Positions 15,743 to 24,230 of a DNA stretch of 51,626 bases are shown here, piece after piece. Source of the stretch: a virus; the IMG/VR virus record IMGVR_UViG_3300013131_000060, positions 1-51,626 of that record. One strand, 5' to 3'. The notes below the pieces were generated by a model that had not been told where the DNA came from, made no database searches, and worked only from the letters and a program-made list of their open reading frames with translations. The position numbers were made by a program, and so were the translations under genes. Position 1 is the stretch's first letter, and every line of letters begins with the position of its first letter.

Positions 15743-16282
15743 ATGCCTCAGCAAACCAGCGACCCCCTCCCGAGCCAAGCCGAACGCGAACGCTTTGATC
15801 ACTACTTGTTCAATTTTCATGACAAGATGATGATTGAAGCTGAAACTGAAGTTCAACAAAATTGGACATCAGTTGCGCTTGACGACAAGTATGCGCTTTC
15901 ATGTGTTCCTGAAGACCATGTTTTCATCTGGATTCTCAAGCCAGAGGGTTCTCATTTTATTGAAACTTTCTGCAGACTAGGCGCTCGTGAATACTACATT
16001 CAAGCAGCACAAGAAAAAAAGCTTAGCGCATTTGAAGCTTTTTTTATTCGGTGCCAAGATTATTTCGTAAAATTCAGAAACAAGTACAACCCAACAAAAT
16101 ACAAGTATTATGTAATGATTAACAAAGACGCACCCTATGGTGGAAAGATGATTCCTTCCAGTTTCGATGAAATGCTGGACCTTGCATTTGTTAAGCAGCT
16201 TAAGTGGACGGATTGTGGCATACAGCCAACTGGGAAGGCCTATCCCCAATGGGAAACCCAATGGGTTGGAACTGAAAACTGA
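15743..16282 (+). CDS. Hypothetical protein, 179 aa
   Basis: A soluble protein with an acidic first third, a helical centre (KKLSAFEAFFIRCQDYFVK) and a Trp-rich end. No motif recognised. Start chosen just downstream of a promoter-like sequence. Confidence 0.6.
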   Translation: MPQQTSDPLPSQAERERFDHYLFNFHDKMMIEAETEVQQNWTSVALDDKYALSCVPEDHVFIWILKPEGSHFIETFCRLGAREYYIQAAQEKKLSAFEAFFIRCQDYFVKFRNKYNPTKYKYYVMINKDAPYGGKMIPSSFDEMLDLAFVKQLKWTDCGIQPTGKAYPQWETQWVGTEN

Positions 16283-16311
16283 TGACTCGTATCTCTGCTG
16301 GACGGCAAAGC

Positions 16312-16339
16312 TTGACAGATGCCCAGTCCGCTCTATAAG
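16312..16339 (+). promoter_or_regulatory. Candidate sigma-70 promoter
   Basis: TTGACA, a 16-base spacer and TATAAG precede the ATG at 16380 by about 40 bases. Confidence 0.55.
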
Positions 16340-16379
16340 ATTGATAAGCTGCAAGACAGCGCTACATCCATTCACTGCT

Positions 16380-16544
16380 ATGACACCTAAATTCCCCCTT
16401 GTGGACAATATGCGTCGGTATGGCGGCAATTTCATATCGAAACTTGCTGATGCCATGGTCGCCGCAGATCCAAAAAATTACAAGATACTTCTTGACGCTT
16501 TCCCTCACTACGTTAAAGAGTACACCGAATTTCCTAAAGGCTGA
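16380..16544 (+). CDS. Small phage protein, MRRYGG...FPHYVKEY type
   Basis: The 54-residue protein contains MRRYGGNFISKLADAM and LLDAFPHYVKEY. Short proteins with a (R/H)YGGSF pattern, a helix and AFPE/Y recur in many phages without a known function (family memory). It is four bases from the next gene. Confidence 0.6.
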   Translation: MTPKFPLVDNMRRYGGNFISKLADAMVAADPKNYKILLDAFPHYVKEYTEFPKG

Positions 16545-16548
16545 ACCA

Positions 16549-16896
16549 ATGACTTTCAACACTGTTGATCAAGCGCTTGCAGCTTGCGAAGCTGCGGGCT
16601 ATCAACCTCGTTCGCATGTTACTGGCCTAGGCGAGCAGACCTACTGGGTGCATCTTCCCGGCTTTGACCGAGGCCTCTGTTACTGGAGCGATGCCCAGTT
16701 CCTGGGCTGGGCCAATGCCTACTGGCGTCTGCTGGAGATCGAAAAGATTCGCCACCAGGCTGGCTGGGAAGAGCTGCAGGAGGAAGACTCTCCTGTGGGC
16801 CTGGAGGGCTGGCACGCGCCCTGTGGCACCCATGAGGACGCTTGGCGCGAGCTAGGCCGTCTCATGCCAGAGGAGGAGGCCCTGGCCGCTGCCTGA
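16549..16896 (+). CDS. Hypothetical protein, 115 aa
   Basis: An acidic, Trp-rich, mostly helical protein with markedly higher G+C than its upstream neighbours. It begins TFNTVDQALAACEAAGYQPR. No family known. A GCCCGG-N7-CCGGGC hairpin at 16911-16929 follows it. Confidence 0.6.
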   Translation: MTFNTVDQALAACEAAGYQPRSHVTGLGEQTYWVHLPGFDRGLCYWSDAQFLGWANAYWRLLEIEKIRHQAGWEELQEEDSPVGLEGWHAPCGTHEDAWRELGRLMPEEEALAAA

Positions 16897-16910
16897 CCCC
16901 ACCACCGCCC

Positions 16911-16929
16911 GCCCGGAGCGCATCCGGGC
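16911..16929 (+). terminator. G+C-rich hairpin without T run
   Basis: GCCCGG, loop AGCGCAT, CCGGGC. It may be a weak terminator or an RNA processing site. No T tract follows. Confidence 0.35.
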
Positions 16930-16991
16930 ATCACTCGTCAATTCTGGCAAAATTAGCCATCAAAAACTCAATTCGACAAAAAATTTTCCCC

Positions 16992-17180
16992 ATGATTGAC
17001 TGGATTATTGAGCAATGCAATCGGCTTCAACTGCGCAGCCAGCAATGGAAATTTCATCGTCAGAAAGCAAAGTTACTTTCAACTTGTGATTTGAAGTACC
17101 ATGCTGCTGGCCATGGCCACAATGCTCAGCTCGTCAAAGCCTGCAGGAATGAATTGAGGAATCGTCAATGGACACTGTAA
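16992..17180 (+). CDS. Small basic protein, 62 aa
   Basis: A basic helical protein (IIEQCNRLQLRSQQWKFHRQ) with His-rich centre HAAGHGHNAQ. It overlaps the next gene by 13 bases. Confidence 0.5.
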   Translation: MIDWIIEQCNRLQLRSQQWKFHRQKAKLLSTCDLKYHAAGHGHNAQLVKACRNELRNRQWTL

Positions 17181-17443
17181 TTCAAGTCAAAGGATTGAAT
17201 TGGCCAGCAAAGCAGGGACCGCATACAACTTTGCTGGGGCCTGTAAACAATCTTGGCAAATTTCGTTGGTACTACGGCTTCTTCTCTTCTATGGACAGGT
17301 GCCTTAACCTGAGGTGCGTCAAGGTAAATCACTTGCTTGAGGTAATCGCTATCGGCAAGCTTGACAACCTGTCTGTTGAAGTTTGTCGAAAGCAAAAATC
17401 TCGTTTAATTGCTGAATGTATCAGAAAAGCGCAGTCTCTTTAA
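17168..17443 (+). CDS. Hypothetical protein, 91 aa
   Basis: Mixed alpha/beta, basic C-terminal helix. It is coupled to the next gene by TAATG. No motif recognised. Confidence 0.5.
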   Translation: MDTVIQVKGLNWPAKQGPHTTLLGPVNNLGKFRWYYGFFSSMDRCLNLRCVKVNHLLEVIAIGKLDNLSVEVCRKQKSRLIAECIRKAQSL

Positions 17444-17583
17444 TGAAAAGCTATTCAGTGACCTTTGGCCATGCAACTTTTAACGTTGTTGCCTCCAGTC
17501 TTTCTGCGGCTATTAAGTGTGCAAAAGAGTTGGCTGGCCCTGGAGCGGTTTTCTTGTCTTGCATCCAACAGGGTGAGTGGTAG
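17443..17583 (+). CDS. Small protein, 46 aa
   Basis: It follows by TAATG overlap. The sequence SYSVTFGHATFNVVASSLSA then a helix and FLSCIQQGEW looks like a small beta-alpha-beta unit. The pattern of a strand pair followed by a SAAIKCAKEL-like helix is common in tiny phage proteins. Confidence 0.5.
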   Translation: MKSYSVTFGHATFNVVASSLSAAIKCAKELAGPGAVFLSCIQQGEW

Positions 17584-17619
17584 GATGGGTCTGCTCAACT
17601 ACAAGGCCACATTCACGCC

Positions 17620-18039
17620 ATGATACAAGGATACGACAACTGGAAGCTTGATTGCCCCAGAGAACTGGATTGGGAGCTTGAACCCGTCCAGGAAGCTGTT
17701 GGCATGGAGCACGGTATTTTTGCTTGGCAGGTTTTTTGCCAAACTCAAAGACAGAACATGGTTTCTGGCTGGGCCTGGGAGACCTGCAAGAAAGGGCCAT
17801 TCACCACGCTTGGTAGCAAGTTGCTGTTTTGGCTTAGGTTAGCTGAAGCTAAACTCAAGAACTTAGATTTGCCCATTCAAGCTGCCAGCTTGAAATGCGT
17901 AGATAACATCGACCAAGACTATCTTGATGCTTGCACTGAGATAGAAAACACTTGGTTTGATCCGTTTTTCTATTCGAGCACTAGACCAGTGCAAGAGTCA
18001 GACTTTGCAATTAACTTCTACATATACGAAGCGACTTAA
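17620..18039 (+). CDS. Hypothetical protein, 139 aa
   Basis: An acidic, Trp-rich soluble protein with no recognised motif. It stands two bases from the dNMP kinase gene and is likely in the same transcript. Confidence 0.6.
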   Translation: MIQGYDNWKLDCPRELDWELEPVQEAVGMEHGIFAWQVFCQTQRQNMVSGWAWETCKKGPFTTLGSKLLFWLRLAEAKLKNLDLPIQAASLKCVDNIDQDYLDACTEIENTWFDPFFYSSTRPVQESDFAINFYIYEAT

Positions 18040-18041
18040 CA

Positions 18042-18578
18042 ATGAGAAACATTGCTTTTTGGTCGTCTACACCCCAGCAAGGCAAGAGCACTGCTGCAAA
18101 ATTCTTGGTAGACAACTTTGATTACATGAAGATCTCATTTGCAGATCCTCTCAGATTTATGATTGAGAGATTGCTTCACTCTAGTGGATATTCTTACAAT
18201 GAAATTCATTGGTTTTTGAATGAAGGCAAAGAACAAAACATTGAAGTTCTTGGCGCTAGCTACAGGCACCTTGCCAGAACACTTGGAACTGAGTGGGGAC
18301 GGAATCTCATTGATCCTGATATATGGGTAAGAATTGCTGAACAAAAGATCATTCATGCACAAACTTTAATTTGCATTGATGATGTTAGGTTTCCGAATGA
18401 ACTAAGATTGCTTCGCTATTACGATTTTAAGTTAGTTAAAATTGTGCGCAATACTTTTAGGGAAGATAGCCATTCATCGGACGTTCTTTTGCGAGATTTT
18501 CACGAATGGGATTTTGTAGTTGAAAACAATGGCACTTTAGAGGAGCTGTGCACGACTATTCAAGTCATTGCATCGTAA
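18042..18578 (+). CDS. Deoxynucleoside monophosphate kinase-like P-loop protein
   Basis: The start shows a P-loop (SSTPQQGKSTAAKFL, residues 8-22), then ISFADPLRFMIERLL, RTLGTEWGRNLIDPDIWV and ICIDDVRFPNE. This order is that of phage T4 gp1-like dNMP kinases, which phosphorylate dNMPs for DNA synthesis. It fits with the MazG-like and NrdR-like genes in nucleotide control. The length of 178 residues is slightly short for the family. Confidence 0.82.
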   Translation: MRNIAFWSSTPQQGKSTAAKFLVDNFDYMKISFADPLRFMIERLLHSSGYSYNEIHWFLNEGKEQNIEVLGASYRHLARTLGTEWGRNLIDPDIWVRIAEQKIIHAQTLICIDDVRFPNELRLLRYYDFKLVKIVRNTFREDSHSSDVLLRDFHEWDFVVENNGTLEELCTTIQVIAS

Positions 18579-18579
18579 G

Positions 18580-18822
18580 ATGGAATTTACTAACTTTGAG
18601 AAGCGACTTTTACTTGTAGCACTAAAATTTTTTTACAAAGCTGGTCCACACTTTATTTCAATGTTGTGGGATGGAGGCTCTCCACCTAGAAGAAGCGATT
18701 GGGAAGAATGTCAAACGCGGATTAAAAAGCTCTACAAACAAATTAAAGAAAACATTGATGACGGTTGCATCCCAAAGCCTAAGGCTTGCCGAGATCACGT
18801 TCGCAAGCAATCAAAAGTTTAG
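18580..18822 (+). CDS. Small basic helical protein, 80 aa
   Basis: It begins one base after the kinase stop. The C-terminal half is Lys/Arg-rich with RIKKLYKQIKENIDDG. It overlaps the next, zinc-binding frame by 65 bases. Confidence 0.5.
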   Translation: MEFTNFEKRLLLVALKFFYKAGPHFISMLWDGGSPPRRSDWEECQTRIKKLYKQIKENIDDGCIPKPKACRDHVRKQSKV

Positions 18823-18988
18823 ATACGTTTACACTGTTGGAGGTTTTAAGATTTGCAGTAAATGTTGCGGAACAGAGCGAAAAAGATTTGCACTTGATTC
18901 GCTTTGGTTTATTAAAGCTGACAATGTAAACAAAACACCTTACACATTAAAGTGTGACCACTGTGGTGATTCCATTGTGCCAAGATAA
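18758..18988 (+). CDS. Small zinc-ribbon protein
   Basis: ICSKCCGTE and LKCDHCGD provide two CxxC knuckles about 35 residues apart, a typical zinc ribbon. The exact start is uncertain; ATG 18758 overlaps the previous gene. It is the last gene before the first repeated promoter module. Confidence 0.5.
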   Translation: MTVASQSLRLAEITFASNQKFRYVYTVGGFKICSKCCGTERKRFALDSLWFIKADNVNKTPYTLKCDHCGDSIVPR

Positions 18989-19210
18989 AGCTTAAAGATT
19001 GCATATTCACTATCGCGCAACATTGCGAGGTACGATTAAAAGTTGTGGGATTGGGCGGGAACTTTGCTGGCAAGCGGCTCGCCTACTTTACTGTTACAGT
19101 CAGCTAACTTATCAGAGCTGTTCGCTTGCATATCTGGGGCTGGCATGGTATTGTGGATCTGTCGGGGAGCTTACAGGCAAACCGGCTGTCAACCCTACAC
19201 TTTACAGGCT
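18989..19210 (+). promoter_or_regulatory. Repeated promoter module A
   Basis: In order: TTCACTATCGCGCAA (19006), a G+C-rich hairpin stretch, GTTACAG (19093) with AGCTAAC, TTGCAT (-35, 19126), a 17-base spacer ending TGG, and TATTGT (-10, 19149). At the predicted transcript start a hairpin opens: GTCGG (19161-19165) with CCGGC (19182-19186), loop containing CTTACAG. GTTACAG begins exactly 33 bases before the -35, as in modules B to E. It should drive 19211-22471. Confidence 0.75.
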
Positions 19211-19600
19211 ATGCCAGCTACAGTTTGCGACACTTCGCCAGCAGTGCAAAAGTTGCTCAAGCAACTTCCGAGCTTGCGCCAAGAGCTTTATGGGTTACTT
19301 GTTGCTATTAAAAAGAATGAAGACTGGCCTGCCTTGCGTCAAGACTTCTATGACTTTGATCCGAGCGATCCTGTTCCTTACGTTTACGTGACTATTGGCT
19401 GCACCTTCGACTTTGACGAAAGCTGCATTACCTGGAGCTTCCAAACTGGAGACAACAGCTTCACTGGTGGAGCTTACGGGCATCCCGAATGGTTTACGAC
19501 TTCGCTGTTTAGCCGCAGCAACTGCAAGGATATTGCCAAAGATCTCATAAACGAGATTGAAGGTCGTATCTATGAGCTTCAATCCTACCAAGCAGTCTGA
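19211..19600 (+). CDS. Hypothetical protein, 129 aa, first gene of accessory operon A
   Basis: An acidic protein with YVYVTIGCTFDFDES and WSFQTGDNSFTGGAYGHPEW, suggesting a beta-rich centre. The ATG is preceded by CTACACTTTACAGGCT rather than a ribosome site. No family recognised. Confidence 0.6.
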   Translation: MPATVCDTSPAVQKLLKQLPSLRQELYGLLVAIKKNEDWPALRQDFYDFDPSDPVPYVYVTIGCTFDFDESCITWSFQTGDNSFTGGAYGHPEWFTTSLFSRSNCKDIAKDLINEIEGRIYELQSYQAV

Positions 19601-19603
19601 ACT

Positions 19604-20035
19604 ATGAATCCATCACTTCAACAGCTTGCAGAAACTTTGCTCTGGTCCTCATCTGATATTGATGCACCAGATGATGACACTTCGCTTGATGAGTATTCAG
19701 TTCACGACATTGACACTGAATCATTGAGCAAACTGCACCAGAACTTCCAGGCTTTTGTCGATAAAGCCGAGGCTGAGATCACCAAGGTCAAAGGCTCTGA
19801 TTGGGTTTTCATTGATGACTTCTATACAGGCTCTGCTTCTGGTGGCTTTTACCTTGAGCATGACTACATCCTGACTGTGAATGGTCATGGTTGCGGCTTC
19901 TGGGAAGAGTTTGACTGGGAGCCTGAAGTTGGCAGAATCCTCACTGAACTTGCACATCAAGAGAAGGAGATTCATTGCTTCACCAACCATGTAGATCATG
20001 GTCGAAATGGCAAAGTTTACCTTGAGTTTGGCTAA
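19604..20035 (+). CDS. Phage protein with NGHGxGFW motif
   Basis: The centre reads FYLEHDYILTVNGHGCGFWE, the hallmark of a widespread phage family usually written HDFWLTRNGHGAGFWD, followed by GKVYLEF at the end. The N-terminal 45 residues are acidic. The family has no known function to my knowledge. Confidence 0.65.
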   Translation: MNPSLQQLAETLLWSSSDIDAPDDDTSLDEYSVHDIDTESLSKLHQNFQAFVDKAEAEITKVKGSDWVFIDDFYTGSASGGFYLEHDYILTVNGHGCGFWEEFDWEPEVGRILTELAHQEKEIHCFTNHVDHGRNGKVYLEFG

Positions 20036-20054
20036 TTTTACACGCTGAGGTATT

Positions 20055-20519
20055 ATGTCTTACACTGCATTTTCGGCTACAGCTACTTGCAAAATTGAAG
20101 GCTTTAAGTCTGCTGAGGAGCTTGCATTATCTATTTACGACTACCTAGTGAATCATCCCGATGAGACACCAGAAAGCTTGGATGATGATAACATGGATTC
20201 AGATGATGTGGTAAATGCTATCAGTAGCTACCTTAAGATCAATTGCATTTTCGGCTACAGCTACTTGGGGTCAAAGCTTACTATTAGCTATGACACAGAG
20301 AATAGCGACAACTATGCAAGTGATGTTTTCGACTTTCTGACATCGCATCTTGCAATGCTGCAATCGTCATACTTTATGACAGTTAACTGGAACTGCCTAG
20401 ATAGTCGTACTGGCTCCAGCGGTGGCACCCAGTATCTTGACAGAAAAGGTGACATCATTGACATTGATGTCATACTTACTACTCACTTTGAGCGCATAAA
20501 CTTTATTGAGGCTGAATGA
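20055..20519 (+). CDS. Hypothetical acidic protein, 154 aa
   Basis: A strongly acidic, Ser/Thr-rich protein. The DNA TTGCATTTTCGGCTACAGCTACTTG occurs twice inside the gene, near 20067 and 20243, apart from a few bases, so part of it may be a duplication. It overlaps the next gene by ATGA. Confidence 0.6.
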   Translation: MSYTAFSATATCKIEGFKSAEELALSIYDYLVNHPDETPESLDDDNMDSDDVVNAISSYLKINCIFGYSYLGSKLTISYDTENSDNYASDVFDFLTSHLAMLQSSYFMTVNWNCLDSRTGSSGGTQYLDRKGDIIDIDVILTTHFERINFIEAE

Positions 20520-20734
20520 TGATTTCCGATACAATGTATGCCAAAGCCAAAAAGCTTTTAGACGAAGATTGCTGGGCTGAGTACAGACGGGCTAATCCAA
20601 AACCATTAAATCCGACATCGGGCAAGCCTAAACCTTGGACAACGCCACAGCGATGCTTAGATCTTATTGCTGCACTTAATAAAGGCGACGCAGAACAAGT
20701 TGCAGCCATTATGATGTATCAATTTTACTATTAA
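20516..20734 (+). CDS. Hypothetical protein, 72 aa
   Basis: Starts in an ATGATG overlap with the preceding stop. Contains a Pro-rich middle (NPKPLNPTSGKPKPW) between two helices. No family recognised. Confidence 0.55.
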   Translation: MMISDTMYAKAKKLLDEDCWAEYRRANPKPLNPTSGKPKPWTTPQRCLDLIAALNKGDAEQVAAIMMYQFYY

Positions 20735-20750
20735 ATAACAACAACGTGCT

Positions 20751-20951
20751 ATGTTTCACTCGTTACTTCAATTCACCACTCCGCAGATGATGGATCAACT
20801 CGAAATGTTGTCTGCTCGTGAGCAACTCATGGAAGACATCGACTGTATTGTTGATGAATACTTCCAAGAGTATGGCATCACACACGACCCTGAACTTGTC
20901 AAGGTATTGTGTGATGCTATCTGCAAACTCTTTCCCACCCAATCTAAATGA
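20751..20951 (+). CDS. Small acidic helical protein, 66 aa
   Basis: Three predicted helices, acidic. It is preceded by TAAATAACAACAACGTGCT, and the next gene by the similar TTAAATAACAACA, a repeated A-rich leader within this operon. Confidence 0.5.
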   Translation: MFHSLLQFTTPQMMDQLEMLSAREQLMEDIDCIVDEYFQEYGITHDPELVKVLCDAICKLFPTQSK

Positions 20952-20975
20952 CTGACCTTTGCTTAAATAACAACA

Positions 20976-21137
20976 ATGACTAAACGTTGGCAGCTTACCT
21001 GGTTGTATCGAGATGACAAAAACAACATCCAGCATGGAAAGCTTGAAGCCGATGACTATAGCTGGCTACATGAGCAAGCCATGAGGCTAAAATCTGAAGG
21101 CTGCTTAAACATCCTTGCATCTCTAGCTAGAAAATGA
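20976..21137 (+). CDS. Small protein, 53 aa
   Basis: ATG follows AAATAACAACA. The protein opens TKRWQLTWLYRDDKNNIQHG and ends with a helix. The form (two strands and a helix) is common in phage accessory regions. The stop overlaps the next ATG. Confidence 0.55.
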   Translation: MTKRWQLTWLYRDDKNNIQHGKLEADDYSWLHEQAMRLKSEGCLNILASLARK

Positions 21138-21400
21138 ACCGTCCTATTGGCTACCTGCAACAGCACATGCTTGATTTTTGCAAGCGTTATCCTGGACTAC
21201 ACTATATTGCTTCTGACGCTGAAACGGTAAAGGTTGCTCGCTCTCTTGAGAAGCGCGGCTTGCTGCACATCACAGATTGCGGAATGGCCGATGCTCGTGG
21301 CAGATCGGTGCTGATGGTCTCCTACGTTGAACCAGGGACGTTGCCAGACCCTGCCAGCAGCTCTAAGGAGACACATCCTACCCTGCTGGCGAGGGACTAA
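21134..21400 (+). CDS. Small winged-helix-like protein, 88 aa
   Basis: YLQQHMLDFCKRYPGLHYI..VARSLEKRGLLHITD fits a winged helix: a recognition helix followed by a GLLxI wing. It could be a DNA-binding regulator; the evidence is weak. Confidence 0.5.
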   Translation: MNRPIGYLQQHMLDFCKRYPGLHYIASDAETVKVARSLEKRGLLHITDCGMADARGRSVLMVSYVEPGTLPDPASSSKETHPTLLARD

Positions 21401-21455
21401 CAACTTTCGACATCAAAGCCGCCTTGCTGGCGATTTCTGCCTTATAGCTTGAGAC

Positions 21456-21938
21456 ATGGGAAAACCAAGGAATCCATATCGGTTTACAAGAAAAGAGACA
21501 ATCGAAAGATTGCAGTCTACAAAGAGCTACCTTGGAAACAAGGAGCGCCTTGCGTTTATGCAGGCTGAGAGTATCTATGTTCCAGCAGGTTACAAGCCGA
21601 ATGATGATGAAAGCTTTTATGCAGCACCAAGACTTACACAGTTTGACGTTCAATGTTTAGTAGACAGTACCGAAGCTTATTGCAACTACAACTGGAGAAC
21701 AGATCGCAAATTCAATGCACTTAATGCGATTGAGTTTACAGAACTGAAGTTCCGCAAGGGAGCTTCCATTGGAGAGTCTGTAGTTATTGTCTTTTATCCA
21801 TGGAAGGATGAAGACAAGGTTTCAAAAGTTGCTACTTTGTGGCTTGGTACTTGGCACCATACTCCGCTTGTTGCTTGGAGTGATGGTTCCAATATTAGGA
21901 CTGAATTTCTTCCCGAGTACATCGACCTTGTTCATTGA
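21456..21938 (+). CDS. Hypothetical protein, 160 aa
   Basis: A basic N-terminal 30 residues (RFTRKETIERLQSTKSYLG) lead to a beta-rich remainder with many Trp and Tyr. No family recognised. Its TGA overlaps the next ATG by one base. Confidence 0.55.
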   Translation: MGKPRNPYRFTRKETIERLQSTKSYLGNKERLAFMQAESIYVPAGYKPNDDESFYAAPRLTQFDVQCLVDSTEAYCNYNWRTDRKFNALNAIEFTELKFRKGASIGESVVIVFYPWKDEDKVSKVATLWLGTWHHTPLVAWSDGSNIRTEFLPEYIDLVH

Positions 21939-22471
21939 TGCAAAATTTACTACTTGAAGTTAAAAGTGTTCGCCGTTGCGAAGGCGGGCATACTTGCAAT
22001 CTTAGTGCCAATGGCCGCAAGGTTGCGTTTATTGCACCTGGGATCTTTGAGTGGACAAATTATTCAAAGAAGGTAGATGTTCTTACTTGGTTCGCTAGCA
22101 GGAACAAGACAAAAATTAAAGAGATTCAGCCAGTTGAGCTGAAGCAAGGGTGGGAATCAAAGATTCCAGATTACAAGATGGACGATGCAAGATATGAGAT
22201 TACTGAAACAGCTTTGCATGAATGGATTCAGTTACACTTTGTAGCTTATGAGATTACACAAAGATGTAAGACTACCTTAATGACGTTAGGCAGCAAAGGA
22301 GAGATTCTTGATTGGGGGATTGCACCTGGAAGTAAAGCTGACGCCTTGAAGCGTGTTGCTGCTAGCAGCCTTAGCTCTAAGTTATTGAATGGACTTTCCA
22401 CCTGTGAGCTTGTTAAGATCATGGAAGAGAAGCTGGAAGTCAAAAGGTTGCAAGCTCCTGTTGTGGAGTGA
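21938..22471 (+). CDS. Hypothetical protein, 177 aa, last gene of operon A
   Basis: Beta-rich first half, helical second half (SKADALKRVAASSLSSKLL). No motif recognised. Followed by promoter module B. Confidence 0.55.
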   Translation: MQNLLLEVKSVRRCEGGHTCNLSANGRKVAFIAPGIFEWTNYSKKVDVLTWFASRNKTKIKEIQPVELKQGWESKIPDYKMDDARYEITETALHEWIQLHFVAYEITQRCKTTLMTLGSKGEILDWGIAPGSKADALKRVAASSLSSKLLNGLSTCELVKIMEEKLEVKRLQAPVVE

Positions 22472-22638
22472 GTTTGCACCCAGCCCCCGCCAAACCTTAC
22501 AAAAGCCCCCAAAAATTACCGTTACAGTCTGCTAACTTTGCAGAACTTTCGACTTGCTAAAAGCAGGCTGCCATGGTATAATAGGTGCGCTGGGGAAGTT
22601 ACAGCCTCAGCTTGTCCTAACTTTACAGGTTACAGACT
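22472..22638 (+). promoter_or_regulatory. Repeated promoter module B
   Basis: GTTACAGTCTGCTAAC (22521), then TTGCTA (-35, 22554), a 17-base spacer ending CCATGG and TATAAT (-10, 22577). A hairpin GCTGGGG/CCTCAGC (22589-22595 and 22605-22611) starts at the predicted +1 with AAGTTACAG as loop. The CACTATC element of the other copies is missing. Drives 22639-25289. Confidence 0.78.
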
Positions 22639-22962
22639 ATGAAGTTTCAGGTTGACGACATCGAGCTTGACTTTGAGATGGAGCACGCATTACAGGCTAT
22701 GGAAACCGGAATCTGCGTCAAGGTCACTCAGAAGCTTGATGGCAATGGCAATCGAGTTTGCACCGCAGTTCACAAACGTGACAGCCAGACAGCTTGGAGA
22801 TTGCGACTCCAAACCAAAGATCCAATGGAGGCACTTACGGCTTGGATTGAGAGATTTACCGGCAAAGCATCCGGTGGCTTTATTGCTGACTTCAAGGTTG
22901 CAGCCCGTGGGGCAGACCATGAAGGCTACTACTACGTTCTTGTCGTTACTGATTACAACTGA
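22639..22962 (+). CDS. Hypothetical protein, 107 aa
   Basis: The ATG follows CTTTACAGGTTACAGACT. A beta-rich protein with a basic middle. The stop overlaps the next ATG. No family recognised. Confidence 0.55.
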   Translation: MKFQVDDIELDFEMEHALQAMETGICVKVTQKLDGNGNRVCTAVHKRDSQTAWRLRLQTKDPMEALTAWIERFTGKASGGFIADFKVAARGADHEGYYYVLVVTDYN

Positions 22963-23225
22963 TGACTTTCCTAGAGTTTATTGATTCAGCCAAAAAACTG
23001 ACACCTTCTGAGTTTTATGCCAGCAAGATTGCAGTTGATAATGGAATTGATTCAAGCTGGTGGCCAGAGTTTAGTCCTTCTTCTTTCCTTGTTCTTGCTG
23101 AACATGCTTGGATTGCGGTGTTTCCTGGTAAAGCTTATACGTTGATTGAAAGGGAAGAGCATACTGGAAGAATCTCTGAGCTTACACGAATACTTTACAA
23201 GTGGTTTAGCGAGGACTCGCAATGA
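22962..23225 (+). CDS. Hypothetical protein, 87 aa
   Basis: Helical ends around a Trp/Ser-rich centre (SSWWPEFSPSSFLV). Coupled to both neighbours by overlaps. Confidence 0.55.
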   Translation: MTFLEFIDSAKKLTPSEFYASKIAVDNGIDSSWWPEFSPSSFLVLAEHAWIAVFPGKAYTLIEREEHTGRISELTRILYKWFSEDSQ

Positions 23226-23389
23226 CATTCCAGAAAGCCAAGACTTTGTTTGCCGAACGCTTCAGGTTTGATCTTAAAGACAGGCCCGAAGCCGCTGAAG
23301 CATGGTGCATCTTCATTGATATCTTGCACTGTGAAGGCAAGATTACAGATCAACAAGTTCAGTCTTGGGACAATCCATTTTACTCCTGA
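23222..23389 (+). CDS. Small protein, 55 aa
   Basis: ATGA overlap with the gene before it. The pattern EAWCIFIDILHCEGKITDQQ followed by WDNPF is a common short phage motif (AEAWxxYxDxLxxxGxITxxQxxxWxNPF). Function unknown. Confidence 0.55.
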   Translation: MTFQKAKTLFAERFRFDLKDRPEAAEAWCIFIDILHCEGKITDQQVQSWDNPFYS

Positions 23390-23394
23390 AACAC

Positions 23395-23982
23395 ATGTCT
23401 GAAACATTTGAGATTGATGATTACACCATCAAGATTGAGCAAGACGACAGCTATTTTAATCCAAGAACTGATTACGACAATGTTGGCAAGATGGTTTGCT
23501 GGCACAGACGTTACGACCTTGGAGATGAGCAGCCCACATGCTCCCTCAGCGAGTATCTACATAAAATGATGTGGGAACGAGAATACAAGTTGCATCGTAA
23601 GTGGGTTCCTGACGACATCAAAGAAAAGGACTTACAGGCTTACATTGACAAGCACTTTGTTGTTCTGCCACTTTACCTGTATGACCATAGTGGCTTGTCA
23701 ATAAGCACTGGACCTTTTGGTTGCCCATGGGACAGTGGCCAAGTTGGATTTATTTACGTTGAAAGCGAAAGCAAGGAGTATGGCGATCTTGAGGCTGGAC
23801 TGAAAGGAGAGGTTGAAGTCTACGATCAATACTTGCGTGGTGATGTTTGGGGCTACATCATTGAAGCTCCAGATGGTGAAATCATTGATTCTTGCTGGGG
23901 ATTTTATGGGTTTAACAACTGCAAGTCAGAGGCAGAGCACATTGTTTCTGGCTATCCCAAACAGCTTGCACTTTGCACTTAG
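23395..23982 (+). CDS. Conserved phage protein, DHSGLSIST...CPWDSGQVG family
   Basis: Marks of a widespread phage family are clear: DNVGKMVCWHRRYDLGD (residues 30-46), LPLYLYDHSGLSISTGPF, CPWDSGQVGFIYV, then YDQYLRGDVWGYII and SCWGFYG. I know the family from many phages and mobile elements but no proven role. The 195 residues look full length. Confidence 0.75.
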   Translation: MSETFEIDDYTIKIEQDDSYFNPRTDYDNVGKMVCWHRRYDLGDEQPTCSLSEYLHKMMWEREYKLHRKWVPDDIKEKDLQAYIDKHFVVLPLYLYDHSGLSISTGPFGCPWDSGQVGFIYVESESKEYGDLEAGLKGEVEVYDQYLRGDVWGYIIEAPDGEIIDSCWGFYGFNNCKSEAEHIVSGYPKQLALCT

Positions 23983-24023
23983 GCTTGCAAAGTTTAATTT
24001 CTAACACTTCGCTCAACACAAAC

Positions 24024-24230
24024 ATGGCACGCTACACCCATTACTTTAACGTTTGCATCTCAAACTCTTTTGAGAGTGACATTGAAGACTTTGACGATGC
24101 TTTTGATGAGTTTATTGATGGCTTTGAGGACATTGACGCTAAAAGGAGGGAGCTTTTGCATACAGACGAGTCTACAACTTCTCTGATGAAAGGCATCATT
24201 TACAGCCAGACTGACGATCATCAGCCATGA
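24024..24230 (+). CDS. Small acidic protein, 68 aa
   Basis: A run of Asp, Glu and Phe (ESDIEDFDDAFDEFIDGFED) gives a strongly negative helix, possibly a DNA mimic (speculative). ATGA overlap with the next gene. Confidence 0.5.
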   Translation: MARYTHYFNVCISNSFESDIEDFDDAFDEFIDGFEDIDAKRRELLHTDESTTSLMKGIIYSQTDDHQP